Part shown: positions 19,373-28,710 of the stretch, piece by piece
Position numbering within the stretch: position 1 is the stretch's first letter
Layout: every line of letters starts with the position of its first letter
DNA from: Eremothecium cymbalariae DBVPG#7215
Lineage: Eukaryota > Ascomycota > Saccharomycetes > Saccharomycetales > Saccharomycetaceae
Length of the DNA: 64,000 bases
Assembly (NCBI RefSeq): GCF_000235365.1
Contig: NC_016450.1
Span: 992,001 to 1,056,000 of the forward strand
Direction of reading: 5' to 3'
The notes under the pieces: generated by a model
Database searches by the model: none
Seen by the model: the letters and a program-made list of their open reading frames with translations, nothing else
What the model was told of the DNA's origin: nothing
Program-made: the position numbers and the translations under genes

Positions 19373-19753
19373 ATGTTCAGAGCTACTTTTAAGCCGCTGG
19401 TCTTATATAGAACTTCAACTCGTTGTCAATCTACAGTTAAGCAGTTAACTTCCTTTAAAGACTTTGAAACTGCAATTTCTAACAAGAAATTATCCTTGAT
19501 TGACTTCTATGCCACATGGTGCGGGCCTTGTAAAGCAATCTCCCCCCATATTGCTAACCTAAGCCAAGAATTTAAAGATATAAACTTTTACAAAGTCGAT
19601 GTTGATGAGAATCCAGATATTGCACGCCATTGTAGGATTACTGCGATGCCAACATTCGTTTTTTTTCAAAGTGGTGATAATTTAGGAAAAGTTGTTGGCG
19701 CTGATCCTAAAGGCATCAAAGAAGGGTTAATAAGATTTGCCAAGTCAAACTAA
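19373..19753 (+). CDS. TRX3: TRX3, mitochondrial thioredoxin
   Basis: A 126-residue thioredoxin orthologous to S. cerevisiae Trx3 (YCR083W, 127 residues). A basic, hydroxylated presequence (about 1-22, with RATFKPLVLYRTSTR) directs it to the matrix. The redox site WCGPC is at 49-53 and the cis-proline of the AMPTF motif at about 93. It reduces protein disulfides in mitochondria with the partner reductase Trr2. The ATG at 19373 is the first in frame, and the length matches the family. It is flanked downstream by another mitochondrial gene, YNR040W, on the same strand. Confidence 0.97.
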   Translation: MFRATFKPLVLYRTSTRCQSTVKQLTSFKDFETAISNKKLSLIDFYATWCGPCKAISPHIANLSQEFKDINFYKVDVDENPDIARHCRITAMPTFVFFQSGDNLGKVVGADPKGIKEGLIRFAKSN

Positions 19754-19963
19754 CGGCTATATACATTCGCCCGTCAATCTGTATTGCATATATACTACAT
19801 TTATATACATCTGAAAGGATTGCCAAGATGGTTCTTTAGGTGTTTCACTGTCTGTATATGTGGTGAAGCTTTAATTGAAAATTTTAGATTTTTCCAGAAA
19901 CCAACAAACTTCTTCACCAAATCGATGAACTACAGATTCCCTGTATAATGGTTGTTAGAGAAG

Positions 19964-20743
19964 ATGTCGTTGAAGTTTTCTGCAAAATTGGCTACTTTGA
20001 TTGGAAAGACTGCTCCAGAAGAAATATATTCGTACAAACCTGGTAGATTACTCCGAATAGGACCATGGTTTCTCTTTGCGACGTTTTTTGGATATGGAAT
20101 TTCGTTTGCTGATTGGTCATTATCAACATCTTTTAAGTTATACAAAGAGAAGGAGGAGTTGGGTAATGATAATCAAGATCATGATGTGCCGTGGTATGCG
20201 TCAGATAGGTTGTCTTTTTTTGGAAGAATTACAGCCTCTGTTCTTTTGTCATCTATTCCCTTCGCGCTATGCATAAGTGCGTTATACTTCCCATCGCGTG
20301 TTGTCACCAAAATACGCTATATCCCAGGGATGAAACCGCAGTGTCAACTGACTAGAAACGCATTATTTGGGGGGGACGTGACTTATGTTGCTCCTTTGAA
20401 AAGCATACGACGGGGGCCTCGTACCCGGGTGTACACTGGTGTGGGCGAACAAGGTGTGGACGACAAGTCAACGTTTGCATTTCTTCTAACAGATGTTACA
20501 AAACCGTTCTTACAACGCCAGTTTATTGTTAATCGGACGGGCAACTTTTGGAGGAACGACGGACGTATTATCGATTCTTTATTTAGTGATGACAGTGTTG
20601 CAGATTTACAATCACGTGAAGTTAAGCCGGCTACTGTGATAAAGAAGGATTCTAGTATTCTTGATAACATGATAATCCAATCTGGCAAGCGTACTAAGCT
20701 TCATGGAATCAAATCCAAAGACATTGTGATGAAGAAATCGTAA
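19964..20743 (+). CDS. YNR040W homologue, mitochondrial TMEM223-like membrane protein
   Basis: A 259-residue protein matching S. cerevisiae YNR040W (256 residues) in length and position between TRX3 and COQ2. It has a basic N-terminus and two hydrophobic segments (about residues 31-47, with PWFLFATFFGYGISFA, and about 88-108). These fit a two-pass inner-membrane protein like mammalian TMEM223, which is linked to cytochrome oxidase biogenesis; that link is family knowledge, not shown here. The frame begins at 19952 with TTG; the ATG at 19964 is chosen. The gene is convergent with COQ2, and the two share a palindromic Puf3-type site. Confidence 0.85.
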   Translation: MSLKFSAKLATLIGKTAPEEIYSYKPGRLLRIGPWFLFATFFGYGISFADWSLSTSFKLYKEKEELGNDNQDHDVPWYASDRLSFFGRITASVLLSSIPFALCISALYFPSRVVTKIRYIPGMKPQCQLTRNALFGGDVTYVAPLKSIRRGPRTRVYTGVGEQGVDDKSTFAFLLTDVTKPFLQRQFIVNRTGNFWRNDGRIIDSLFSDDSVADLQSREVKPATVIKKDSSILDNMIIQSGKRTKLHGIKSKDIVMKKS

Positions 20744-20802
20744 AAAAAGAAGAAGATATTAGGATAACTTTAGGTCTTATACTGATTTTACGTGTGTACC
20801 TA

Positions 20803-20812
20803 TATGTACATA
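20803..20812. promoter_or_regulatory. Palindromic Puf3-type site between YNR040W and COQ2
   Basis: TATGTACATA is its own reverse complement, so each strand contains TGTACATA. It lies 62 nt after the YNR040W stop and about 84 nt after the COQ2 stop, in their 150-bp convergent spacer. Both genes encode mitochondrial proteins, so one DNA element could give both mRNAs a Puf3 site if the 3' ends overlap. Confidence 0.6.
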
Positions 20813-20893
20813 GTCATTTTTTGAAAAGTCAAATAAATTTGAAACATGGAGGGCTGTGGTGGATTGCATTCTTTGCCTCGAAACCTTTCTACA

Positions 20894-21985
20894 TTACAAG
20901 AATCCAAAGAATTTCAGTAGGTAGTCAAACGCCAGCCCAGCAGTAAAGTAGTAACCATTGGTTGAACAAGCGTTGAAATGTTTCCAACAATCCCTTGGGT
21001 CATCTAGATCTACCTTACGAACAATGCTGAACATCCTATAACCAAAAATACCCAGCCCTGCGAGAAATCCTGGACCAGCAATCAGTCCACTGTTCAAGCC
21101 TACTAAAGCGAATAGTCCGAATTGCGCTGCTGTCATACCAGTGATAATCGCTCTGGATTTGTTGCCCCACTTCAGAGCAGTAGACTTAACACCCGCTTTC
21201 AGGTCGAATTTCTTATCCTGATGTGCATATATTGTATCATATGTCATGCACCACAGAAAGCTACCAAGGTACAGTGGAATCATACTAGAAAAGTCAATCA
21301 AGCCTATCGCTGGAAAGCCTATTAACGCGCCCCAATTGATACATGCCGATAGCACCACTTGTGGATAATAGGTGAATCTTTTAAAGAGAGGATACGCGCA
21401 AATCAAAGGGAATGATGCCATACCAAGCCACAAACAGTCTGCCGGCAATTGAAGGAGTAAGCCCACTCCAACAAGTGTCTGAGCAGCGAAAAATATGGAT
21501 GCGTTCTTAGCACTAACACGCCCACTAGCGATAGGTCTCTCCACGGTGCGAATCACCTGAGAATCCATCTTACGATCCAAAAGATCATTAATAGTGCAAC
21601 CAGCACCCCTTATCACCAAAGAACCCGCCCCCAAAACAACAAGAGTATATAAAGTTGTTGACAGAGGAACCAACGCCTCTGCAGCTCCAATCAAAACAGC
21701 CCATGTAGCTGGAACAAAAACGAACAGCGTTCCAACTGGCTTCTCTAGCCGCATTAGCTCCGCATATGGAATCACCGAAGCCGGCAACCTTGAGATATAT
21801 GGGCCAAGAGCTTTCAATCTATTCTTTTGAGCCTGTTTTAAGTCATCTGCAGCAAAGATTGGACGTTTTTCTGAAACCAATGTCGTGGAAAAGCGGATTG
21901 ATGAGGCCACACAGCGACTCAAACTAGTCACCTTTGAGGCCTGCCTCTTAAGAATAATATTGCTGCGTAATATTGGATAATTCAT
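20894..21985 (-). CDS. COQ2: COQ2, 4-hydroxybenzoate polyprenyltransferase
   Basis: A 363-residue UbiA-family prenyltransferase orthologous to S. cerevisiae Coq2 (YNR041C, 372 residues). It attaches the hexaprenyl tail to 4-hydroxybenzoate in the inner mitochondrial membrane, an early step of coenzyme Q synthesis. The two Asp-rich motifs are present: NDLLDRKMD in the first half and YDTIYAHQDKKFD in the second, set among about eight hydrophobic segments. Residues 1-40 are Arg/Ser-rich and fit a presequence. The frame opens at 22009 with TTG; the first ATG is at 21985. It is divergent from MVD1 across 274 bp, so two isoprenoid-pathway genes share a promoter, as in S. cerevisiae. Confidence 0.96.
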   Translation of the reverse strand: MNYPILRSNIILKRQASKVTSLSRCVASSIRFSTTLVSEKRPIFAADDLKQAQKNRLKALGPYISRLPASVIPYAELMRLEKPVGTLFVFVPATWAVLIGAAEALVPLSTTLYTLVVLGAGSLVIRGAGCTINDLLDRKMDSQVIRTVERPIASGRVSAKNASIFFAAQTLVGVGLLLQLPADCLWLGMASFPLICAYPLFKRFTYYPQVVLSACINWGALIGFPAIGLIDFSSMIPLYLGSFLWCMTYDTIYAHQDKKFDLKAGVKSTALKWGNKSRAIITGMTAAQFGLFALVGLNSGLIAGPGFLAGLGIFGYRMFSIVRKVDLDDPRDCWKHFNACSTNGYYFTAGLAFDYLLKFFGFL

Positions 21986-22259
21986 TGATCGATTTATTGG
22001 CTCGAACAACTATAATAAGATGAGTTAGGATTATTCACAGAACCAAAAGTATTTAACGTTTAAATCTGTAGCATATCAGTAATTTTAATTTGAAAAATAA
22101 AATTTTAAATTACCAATCAAAATTCTTGCGGCAGCAAATCAGTGATAGTACACCATAATAAATATCAATATTTAAGATCTTTTGATTTGGTTGAAGGGAA
22201 TCGATTACGACTAAATCATATAGTTCTTAATACAAGAAGAAGCCTGGGTCACCTTAAAA

Positions 22260-23523
22260 ATGACAATTTATGTTGCCACCACTACTGCTCCGGTTAATAT
22301 TGCTGTATGTTATTTTACAATTTTACCTCAGCAGCAACAGCTAAGAATACTAACTTATTAACATGCTAATCTAGACCCTTAAGTACTGGGGTAAGCGGGA
22401 TACTGCGTTAAATTTGCCCACCAATTCTTCTATCTCTGTCACTTTAGCTCAAGATGACTTGCGAACCTTAACTTCTGCTGCTACTGGGCCTGAGTTTGTT
22501 GAAGACAAATTGTGGCTGAACGGGGAAATCGAATCACTTCAGAGTCCAAGATCGCAGCAGTGTCTTCAGGACTTGCGTATTTTGAGAGAACATATGGAGG
22601 TTCAGGACCCTTCTTTACCGCCTTTTTCTAAATGGAAGTTGCATATTGTCTCTGAGAACAACTTCCCAACTGCAGCCGGTTTGGCATCTTCTGCAGCCGG
22701 GTTTGCCGCTTTGGTTATGGCTGTTGCAAGGTTGTATCAATTACCCCAAGATGAATCAGAGCTTTCCAAGATTGCAAGAAAGGGCTCTGGGTCTGCGTGC
22801 AGATCTTTGTATGGAGGCTATGTTGCATGGGAAATGGGTGAATTGGAGGATGGGTCTGACAGTAAAGCCTCCCAAATAGCAGATGTGGATCACTGGCCTG
22901 AGATCAAGGCTGCTATTTTGGTTGTAAGTGCCGACAAGAAGGATACACCCTCCACAAGCGGTATGCAATTGACGGTCAACAGTTCTGATTTATTCCAACA
23001 AAGAATTCAAAATGTTGTCCCCAATAGATACGAAGAAATGACAAAGGCAATAATTGACAAGGACTTTCCAAAGTTTGCTGAATTAACTATGAAAGACTCT
23101 AATTCATTCCACGCTACTTGCTTAGACTCTTTCCCACCCATTTTCTACATGAACGACACATCCAAGAAGATAGTCAAACTATGTCATCTCATCAATGAAT
23201 ATTACAAAGAAAACATAGTTGCCTATACCTTTGACGCTGGCCCGAACGCCGTCCTGTATTACCTAGCGGAAAATGAAACAAGGCTGTTTGCTTTTATTTA
23301 TACGGTGTTCCAAAATAACAACGGCTGGGAAGTCAAATATACTAGAAAGCAGTTGGATGAATTTTTAGCTAAATTTAGCACCTGCATAAAGGATAATTTG
23401 GCTTGTAATTTGGATGATGATTTACACAAGTGCGTAACTAGAGTAATTCTAACCAGTGTTGGACCAGGTCCTCAATTGACCGAAGATTCCTTAATTAATC
23501 CGGAGACAGGTTTACCAAAATGA
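22260..23523 (+). CDS. MVD1: MVD1, mevalonate diphosphate decarboxylase (spliced)
   Basis: Two exons (22260-22304 and 22375-23523) encode 397 residues, matching S. cerevisiae Mvd1 (YNR043W, 396). Exon 1 encodes MTIYVATTTAPVNIA and exon 2 resumes with TLKYWGKRDT, so the split falls between codons inside a highly conserved motif. The enzyme uses ATP to convert mevalonate diphosphate to isopentenyl diphosphate, feeding sterols and the Coq2 polyprenyl substrate. The GHMP-kinase-type loop PTAAGLASSAAGFAAL is present near residues 115-130, and SGSACRSLYGGYV carries active-site residues. The unspliced frame alone would lack the first 20 or so residues. The S. cerevisiae gene has no intron. Confidence 0.97.
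22305..22374 (+). other. Spliceosomal intron in MVD1 (70 nt, phase 0)
   Basis: The donor GTATGT is at 22305-22310, a perfect TACTAAC branch site at 22348-22354 and the acceptor TAG at 22372-22374, 21 nt after the branch A. Removing it joins GCT to ACC and restores the conserved NIATLKYWGKRD sequence exactly. Confidence 0.96.
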
Positions 23524-25375
23524 TAAGAATCTTTTTGTTGCTTCATTGAATGTTTTGAGTAGCTATAGATTTTTTCCTCTCATCCTTTTATTGAATACCG
23601 TTAACACATTTGTATATTCGTCGCACAACAATTTACTTTAGTGGGACACAGAAAAATAAATAGAATGGTCTGATATATCTGGACAAATAAGCAGCTACCG
23701 ACTTATGTTGTGCGCTAATTACTGTTAACCCTTCACCTGGACTTGTGTTGGAAATGTATATCTGGCGTTCCGCCAAAAACCAGCTGCGTATAGAACTTTT
23801 GCATATTTGAAGCAAATATACATAATCTCCCTTGAATTTGGATTAAGCTGCTTCCTTTCAAACTGAAGTGCGATAAGTTAAAAACTAAATGCTCCAGCTG
23901 TCTGTGCACGAATTTGCTGTAGTGTTTATGTGTTCAAGAATCTTTACTTTCGACGTACAATCAAATAAGCTTTGTTCAAATCCTATGCAAAAGAATCCCT
24001 TTCTATAAAGGTTCAAATTGTGACTACAAAAAGGTCATGTCAATGGGGTTTTCATGCTGTATGTGGACGAAGAGAGATTGTTGAATCCCACTGTTGGTAG
24101 AATGTATCTAAAAAGAGTCATTTCTTATGTATGCGAGCTATTATGCATAGAATCCACTATTCATATGCTACGAAAAAGAAAATTTAATGACATCTAGGTC
24201 GAAAATTGGAAGTATTATACCCAATAATGGAAATCCACATAGTCACATATACTTCTTTGGGAGGTAACAGAACTTCAATCCATTACTAAAAGGCTACAGA
24301 ACCATACACAGATATATACAGACCATATTAATAAATAATAACAATAAGAACAATATTATTATTAGTGTTATTATTAATTACTGCAGCGATCGCCTTAACG
24401 ATAAGTTTGATTGATAATATACCCATTTAGATTGCTTAGATTTGTCTGGGGTAACTGATGAGGTGCTGGTCATCTCCAATAGCTTTTGAAGTTTTGGTTC
24501 ACGAGGGAGATCTATTGTTTATCATATTAAAAAATGAAATAAAATGTGCTTTCACATTCTTTGTATTAGTGGTTCTGACGACTGCTTATAGAGCTGTTAG
24601 TTATATGCAGCAAGCGTTCATCACCATACGTTGAAACTCAGTTAATGAATGACTACTGGCATAAAAGCTTAAAATAGCAATAATAACCTTTGGAAATATA
24701 ACGCGGATTTTATGAACTTTTCCCTTTTAAGATGATTTGAAATAAGTATCAATTCCCCTAAATCAAAACACTTATCTCAGGTAAAATCTGGACCAATTTT
24801 CCAATATAAATGCGAGATCATCGCTAAAATTAGAGACAAAGAAGTACTTTTTAGTGCTGGATTGGTTTGCGTTATCGGGCAACGAATTATTTGGGTGCAT
24901 ATAGCTACTCAATAGTCACGCTGACTACGGGTTGTCACAGTCAACCCTCTCCTGACTTAAATCTTTAAAACAACCGATGCATTTCAACAATGGGCTACTT
25001 AAAAAACCGTTTCTCATCTGCTGCTCTGCTCTTTCATCTATTGCATTAAGAAATGTTGAGATGCTTATTAATATCAGCCCAAAATTGATTGAAAAGTAAT
25101 CTTATCCATATTTCGATTTTCTCATATCATCTACAGTTACTGTAGCAGCTAAAGCCTGGGTTTCCTCTTGGTCATTGTCCCAAATTAGTACGGACTCTGC
25201 CTTTTCTCCTTCTGTTAAATTACAATGCAATCTGGCAAACATACCACTCTACTTCAGTCCTCATCTGTGATTACTCCACTCACAATCGATGTGCATGCCA
25301 AGAAACATTTCTCGCCGTGCATCTGCCTAGTGTGTAGGAAAAATCTCTAACAGACGGTTGCGTATTAGAACCAAA

Positions 25376-25419
25376 TAAAACGAAGGAAAGGGGTCCAATA
25401 CCCCCTTTCCTTCATTTTA
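25376..25419. other. Strong hairpin with 12-bp perfect stem
   Basis: GAAGGAAAGGGG at 25382-25393 pairs perfectly with 25402-25413 across an 8-nt loop. After one mismatch, A/T pairs extend the stem to 25376-25419, leaving a T-rich 3' side on the plus strand. It resembles an RNA stem-loop or terminator more than a protein site, but function is unknown. Confidence 0.7.
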
Positions 25420-25621
25420 AATTAGCATTAACCCCTTTCTCGTATATCTACTATGAAGAATGCCGGCCCATCCGTGGGTTATCTGCCTCTGTATCCTCGC
25501 TTCGGTCGTATCCTCGAGCATTAATATCTGCAGTCATCTTCTGGCCCTCCTAAGTGATCGTAAGTCCTCGAAACTATGCTTACCCGGCACTAAAACCGTT
25601 TAAGGTATAGACAATTGAGTC

Positions 25622-25640
25622 CGCAGTGAATCTTACTGCG
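25622..25640. other. 8-bp hairpin with 3-nt loop
   Basis: CGCAGTGA pairs with TTACTGCG (one G-T wobble) around the loop ATC. It lies about 200 bp after the 12-bp hairpin and supports the idea of a structured transcript in this region. Confidence 0.55.
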
Positions 25641-25929
25641 TCTAATTCTGGGCAGTTGCCGACTGTACTACTTTACATGAAACAATACCGCAACAAAAAC
25701 AATGGTTGGGAATCTTGAGAAGGGCAGCTTACATGTGAGTGTTGATTCTTTTCACATCCTCCCTCTGGGCTTTGTTAATTGGCTCTTACTAGAGTACAGG
25801 GCCTGATCAGGTGTTAAGAAGTTTTCAAAGGATTCAAAACCAAGTTGGTGAAGATATTGTGGCTAAATAAAGTTCTTTATCAGATCTAGGACCATATACA
25901 AGTTGTAAAGGTTGTATAGTTACTTTAGG

Positions 25930-28710
25930 ATGGCAGAATCAGATAACAAAGTTGTGAAAACAAGAAGAAAAGTAAGTAAGTCATGCGTATTTTGCAGGAA
26001 AAGAAGAGTGAAATGTGATAAGGCTAGACCTAAATGTTCTACCTGTGTTTCAAAGGGATTACCCGAATGTGTCTACCTTTCAGAATTCACTCATGATGTT
26101 AATTCTAGGGAACTTTTTAGTTCAACACCCAACGTAAAGTTGTTAAGACGAATCGACGAACTGGAAACGGAGCTGGCTCGAATGAAAAGCGAGATGATAC
26201 CAATGTTTCTTCATCAAAATTTTGCATCTACCCATGTGGATTCTTTAAACAAATTGTCTGACTTTCATTTAGTGATTGAAAAGCATGGTAGGACAGTTTT
26301 CTACGGCCCCACTTCGTATCGAACCGTTGTTGCCGCGTTATGTCCTCGCTTTTATCACTATTCCAGTACTATATGGACCAAACTAAGGAAAGCGAGGTGT
26401 AACTGGAAAAAGGCCAACAATTATACTTCTATGACTGACTCAGATATGATGGATATACCATTATTAGGAGGAAATGTAGGAACCATATTGGATGCTTTAA
26501 AACATAGTCTTCCAAGTTATGAGGTGATCAGAAAGGCTCTCGAGTTCGCCTTTAAATCCCCATTCTATCGGAATTTTTCTTTTTTAGATGGTGAGAAAGT
26601 AATGCGGGACTTCTATACATGCTTCAGTAAAGGTCCCAAGAATTCTATTTCTGGGCAATCACCAATTATCTCTTTGATTCCAGTTGAGAAAAACAACTAT
26701 TACCCCGTTGGTGTTATCGTTTTAATCTTCTCTATTGTTAACTACGGGCAGTATCCACCTCCAGAATTAGAATTATTTTTAAAGTACCTCTCAAATTCAT
26801 TTAGCGGTAAAGTGTTCTATGTTGAGAGAGTAGAATTCTTTTTGTTACGGTTCTTTTATAGGGACTTGTTTAGCAAGAGCGCTGGTGATTGTATTCACAC
26901 AGTGTTCTTCGCTCATGAAGCTGCGACTACAGCTATACACATGGGTTTCCATAAAGATATCAAAGACCTTTACAAAAACCATCCAACCTATAAGGATAAA
27001 GTGGTTTACTTGGAAAATTTGTGGCACTGGGTCTTATTCATCGATATTGACGTTTCACTTGCAACGGGGGTTCCCTTGTATATTGCCCAAAATACTGTCT
27101 CTCTAGAATCTATTTCAAACCCGAACACAGGGAACATGTACTTTTTGAAGAAAGTTATAGTGAAACTCAGATCTGTGCTCATCGAAATCCATTCCCCGAT
27201 TAGAACTCCGGATTTGAAGGTTTTGATCGAAGATATTCGAGAATTTGTCCGACAGAAATATAAGCCTTTGAATTTTTACTTACATCGTCAGAATTTAAAT
27301 GGCCAGGAGTATTTGGAACTCGAATCTCTAATGCTTTTCATGTCAACAATGTTCCACATGAGTATGGTTAATTTGATAATTAATAATGATTTTTCGCCCG
27401 AAAACTTTGCCACAATCTTCCAATACATTCTCTATACCATAAAACTAACGATGGTTATCATTCAAAGATATTTTGAATTGGACTCTATTTATTATCCACA
27501 GAGGATTGAGAATGCTCACCATAATCCAATGATGCACCTACAGCTGGGTATATGTATAATGGCCAAAATGTGTACCAGAGCAATTGTTGAGTATTATACG
27601 TTGTTGTTCGACTGTACGATGTGCGTCGATGCTAGTAGCCAAAGAACTAATACTAATGACCCTGTGTCGTCTGTATTTGACTTAAACATTGAAACTTTGG
27701 AAGTTCAAAACGATCATTACATTAGTATAACTGCAGCTGCAGGTGAGATACGCAACTTGTTTGAAAAATTTCTGGGAAATATGGGACCAAAATTACTAGA
27801 AATCTTAAAAAGAAAGTACCCTTTCATGGTGTTGACTTCACTGGAAAAGATATGTAATGCTGTTCTGGAAAGCGCTATCGAAAGCAGGAATACGGTGCTA
27901 GCTGATATAAAAACGAAGGAGTCACTCATATTTAATACTGACGGCGCAGAACAGACTTTCGTGCCACCTCTGGTTTACAAGACAGCGCAACCCCATCTTC
28001 AACTTCAACCTCAACAACGACAACCAGATCTTCAATATCAGCAGCACTCCAAACCTCAACATCCTAAGTCAGTTTTAAAGCAGCATCAGCTGCAGCATCA
28101 CCATCCACATCATTACCATCCACAGCAACTACAACAATCTCAGGATCAGGAGGAGCAAAAACCGCAAAAAATAGCGCACCAATCTCAACGGTCATCACAA
28201 CAACTACTGCAACAACATCAGACACAATCACAGCATAAACCGCAGCAAGAATCGCCACCACCGCAGCAACAACACCAACATCCTGATAATCAAAAACAGA
28301 TAAACGAACCTATATCACAGCACTATCAACAACAACCTATTGATTATTTTCCAGCTGAACAACCTCATAACATGAAGCAGTTCATGGGCACTCCACCATA
28401 TGTTCATCCAGTAATAAAGCAGGAATCAGTGGGCGTACCGCTCACACCTTTCTCTGTCCAACAACCATCTCAGCATGCACAGCTGAACCCACCTGATATA
28501 ACCATTCCTTCATCGACACACTATCCTCCTTATGTGTATTCCATGCCCATTTATGATCAACAACTTATGAAGTCAATGGTAGATCAGTTTTGGGCTAACT
28601 TCGATACAGGTATCGATGATTGGTTAACAAACTCTGGCGGCTCCTTCAACCATTTATCCAATCTATTCAGACTAGGCGATTCTCCAGATGAAAGAGATAA
28701 ATTATGTTAA
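25930..28710 (+). CDS. Zn2Cys6 transcription factor, Yrr1/Pdr8/Yrm1-like, Gln/His-rich
   Basis: A 926-residue fungal zinc-cluster regulator. Six cysteines at 19, 22, 29, 36, 39 and 47 form the C6 binuclear cluster (spacing 2-6-6-2-7), followed by a linker and a short coiled coil (KLLRRIDELETELARM, about 68-83). A middle-homology region follows; it includes the KHGRTVFYGPTSYRTVV motif, which recalls drug-resistance regulators such as Yrr1, Yrm1 and Pdr8. Residues about 680-800 are rich in Gln, His and Pro and could be an activation domain. The frame opens at TTG (25912); the first ATG is 25930. It stands alone between MVD1 and TUP1, with no matching gene at that place in S. cerevisiae. The exact orthologue is not identified. 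Confidence 0.85.
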   Translation: MAESDNKVVKTRRKVSKSCVFCRKRRVKCDKARPKCSTCVSKGLPECVYLSEFTHDVNSRELFSSTPNVKLLRRIDELETELARMKSEMIPMFLHQNFASTHVDSLNKLSDFHLVIEKHGRTVFYGPTSYRTVVAALCPRFYHYSSTIWTKLRKARCNWKKANNYTSMTDSDMMDIPLLGGNVGTILDALKHSLPSYEVIRKALEFAFKSPFYRNFSFLDGEKVMRDFYTCFSKGPKNSISGQSPIISLIPVEKNNYYPVGVIVLIFSIVNYGQYPPPELELFLKYLSNSFSGKVFYVERVEFFLLRFFYRDLFSKSAGDCIHTVFFAHEAATTAIHMGFHKDIKDLYKNHPTYKDKVVYLENLWHWVLFIDIDVSLATGVPLYIAQNTVSLESISNPNTGNMYFLKKVIVKLRSVLIEIHSPIRTPDLKVLIEDIREFVRQKYKPLNFYLHRQNLNGQEYLELESLMLFMSTMFHMSMVNLIINNDFSPENFATIFQYILYTIKLTMVIIQRYFELDSIYYPQRIENAHHNPMMHLQLGICIMAKMCTRAIVEYYTLLFDCTMCVDASSQRTNTNDPVSSVFDLNIETLEVQNDHYISITAAAGEIRNLFEKFLGNMGPKLLEILKRKYPFMVLTSLEKICNAVLESAIESRNTVLADIKTKESLIFNTDGAEQTFVPPLVYKTAQPHLQLQPQQRQPDLQYQQHSKPQHPKSVLKQHQLQHHHPHHYHPQQLQQSQDQEEQKPQKIAHQSQRSSQQLLQQHQTQSQHKPQQESPPPQQQHQHPDNQKQINEPISQHYQQQPIDYFPAEQPHNMKQFMGTPPYVHPVIKQESVGVPLTPFSVQQPSQHAQLNPPDITIPSSTHYPPYVYSMPIYDQQLMKSMVDQFWANFDTGIDDWLTNSGGSFNHLSNLFRLGDSPDERDKLC

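Larger units (their letters stand above)
23524..25929. other. 2.4-kb gene-free region between MVD1 and a Zn2Cys6 gene
   Basis: The longest gene-free stretch in the window. I see no coding frame above 60 codons with recognisable content and no tRNA. An AT-only inverted repeat (10-bp arms 24334-24343 and 24366-24375) lies in the middle. The last 800 bp are less AT-rich and contain several hairpins (see separate entries) plus a 9-bp direct repeat GTATCCTCG near 25492 and 25508. The region may hold a long promoter, a structured noncoding RNA or a decayed locus; I cannot decide. Confidence 0.6.

Noticed and set aside
23974..23983. GTTCAAATCC, a B-box-like sequence that could signal a Pol III gene
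   Set aside because: No A box at a suitable distance and no cloverleaf can be folded around it.
24301..24380. AT-rich dyad as a replication origin
   Set aside because: I could not find a convincing ARS consensus match, and AT-rich dyads are common in yeast spacers.
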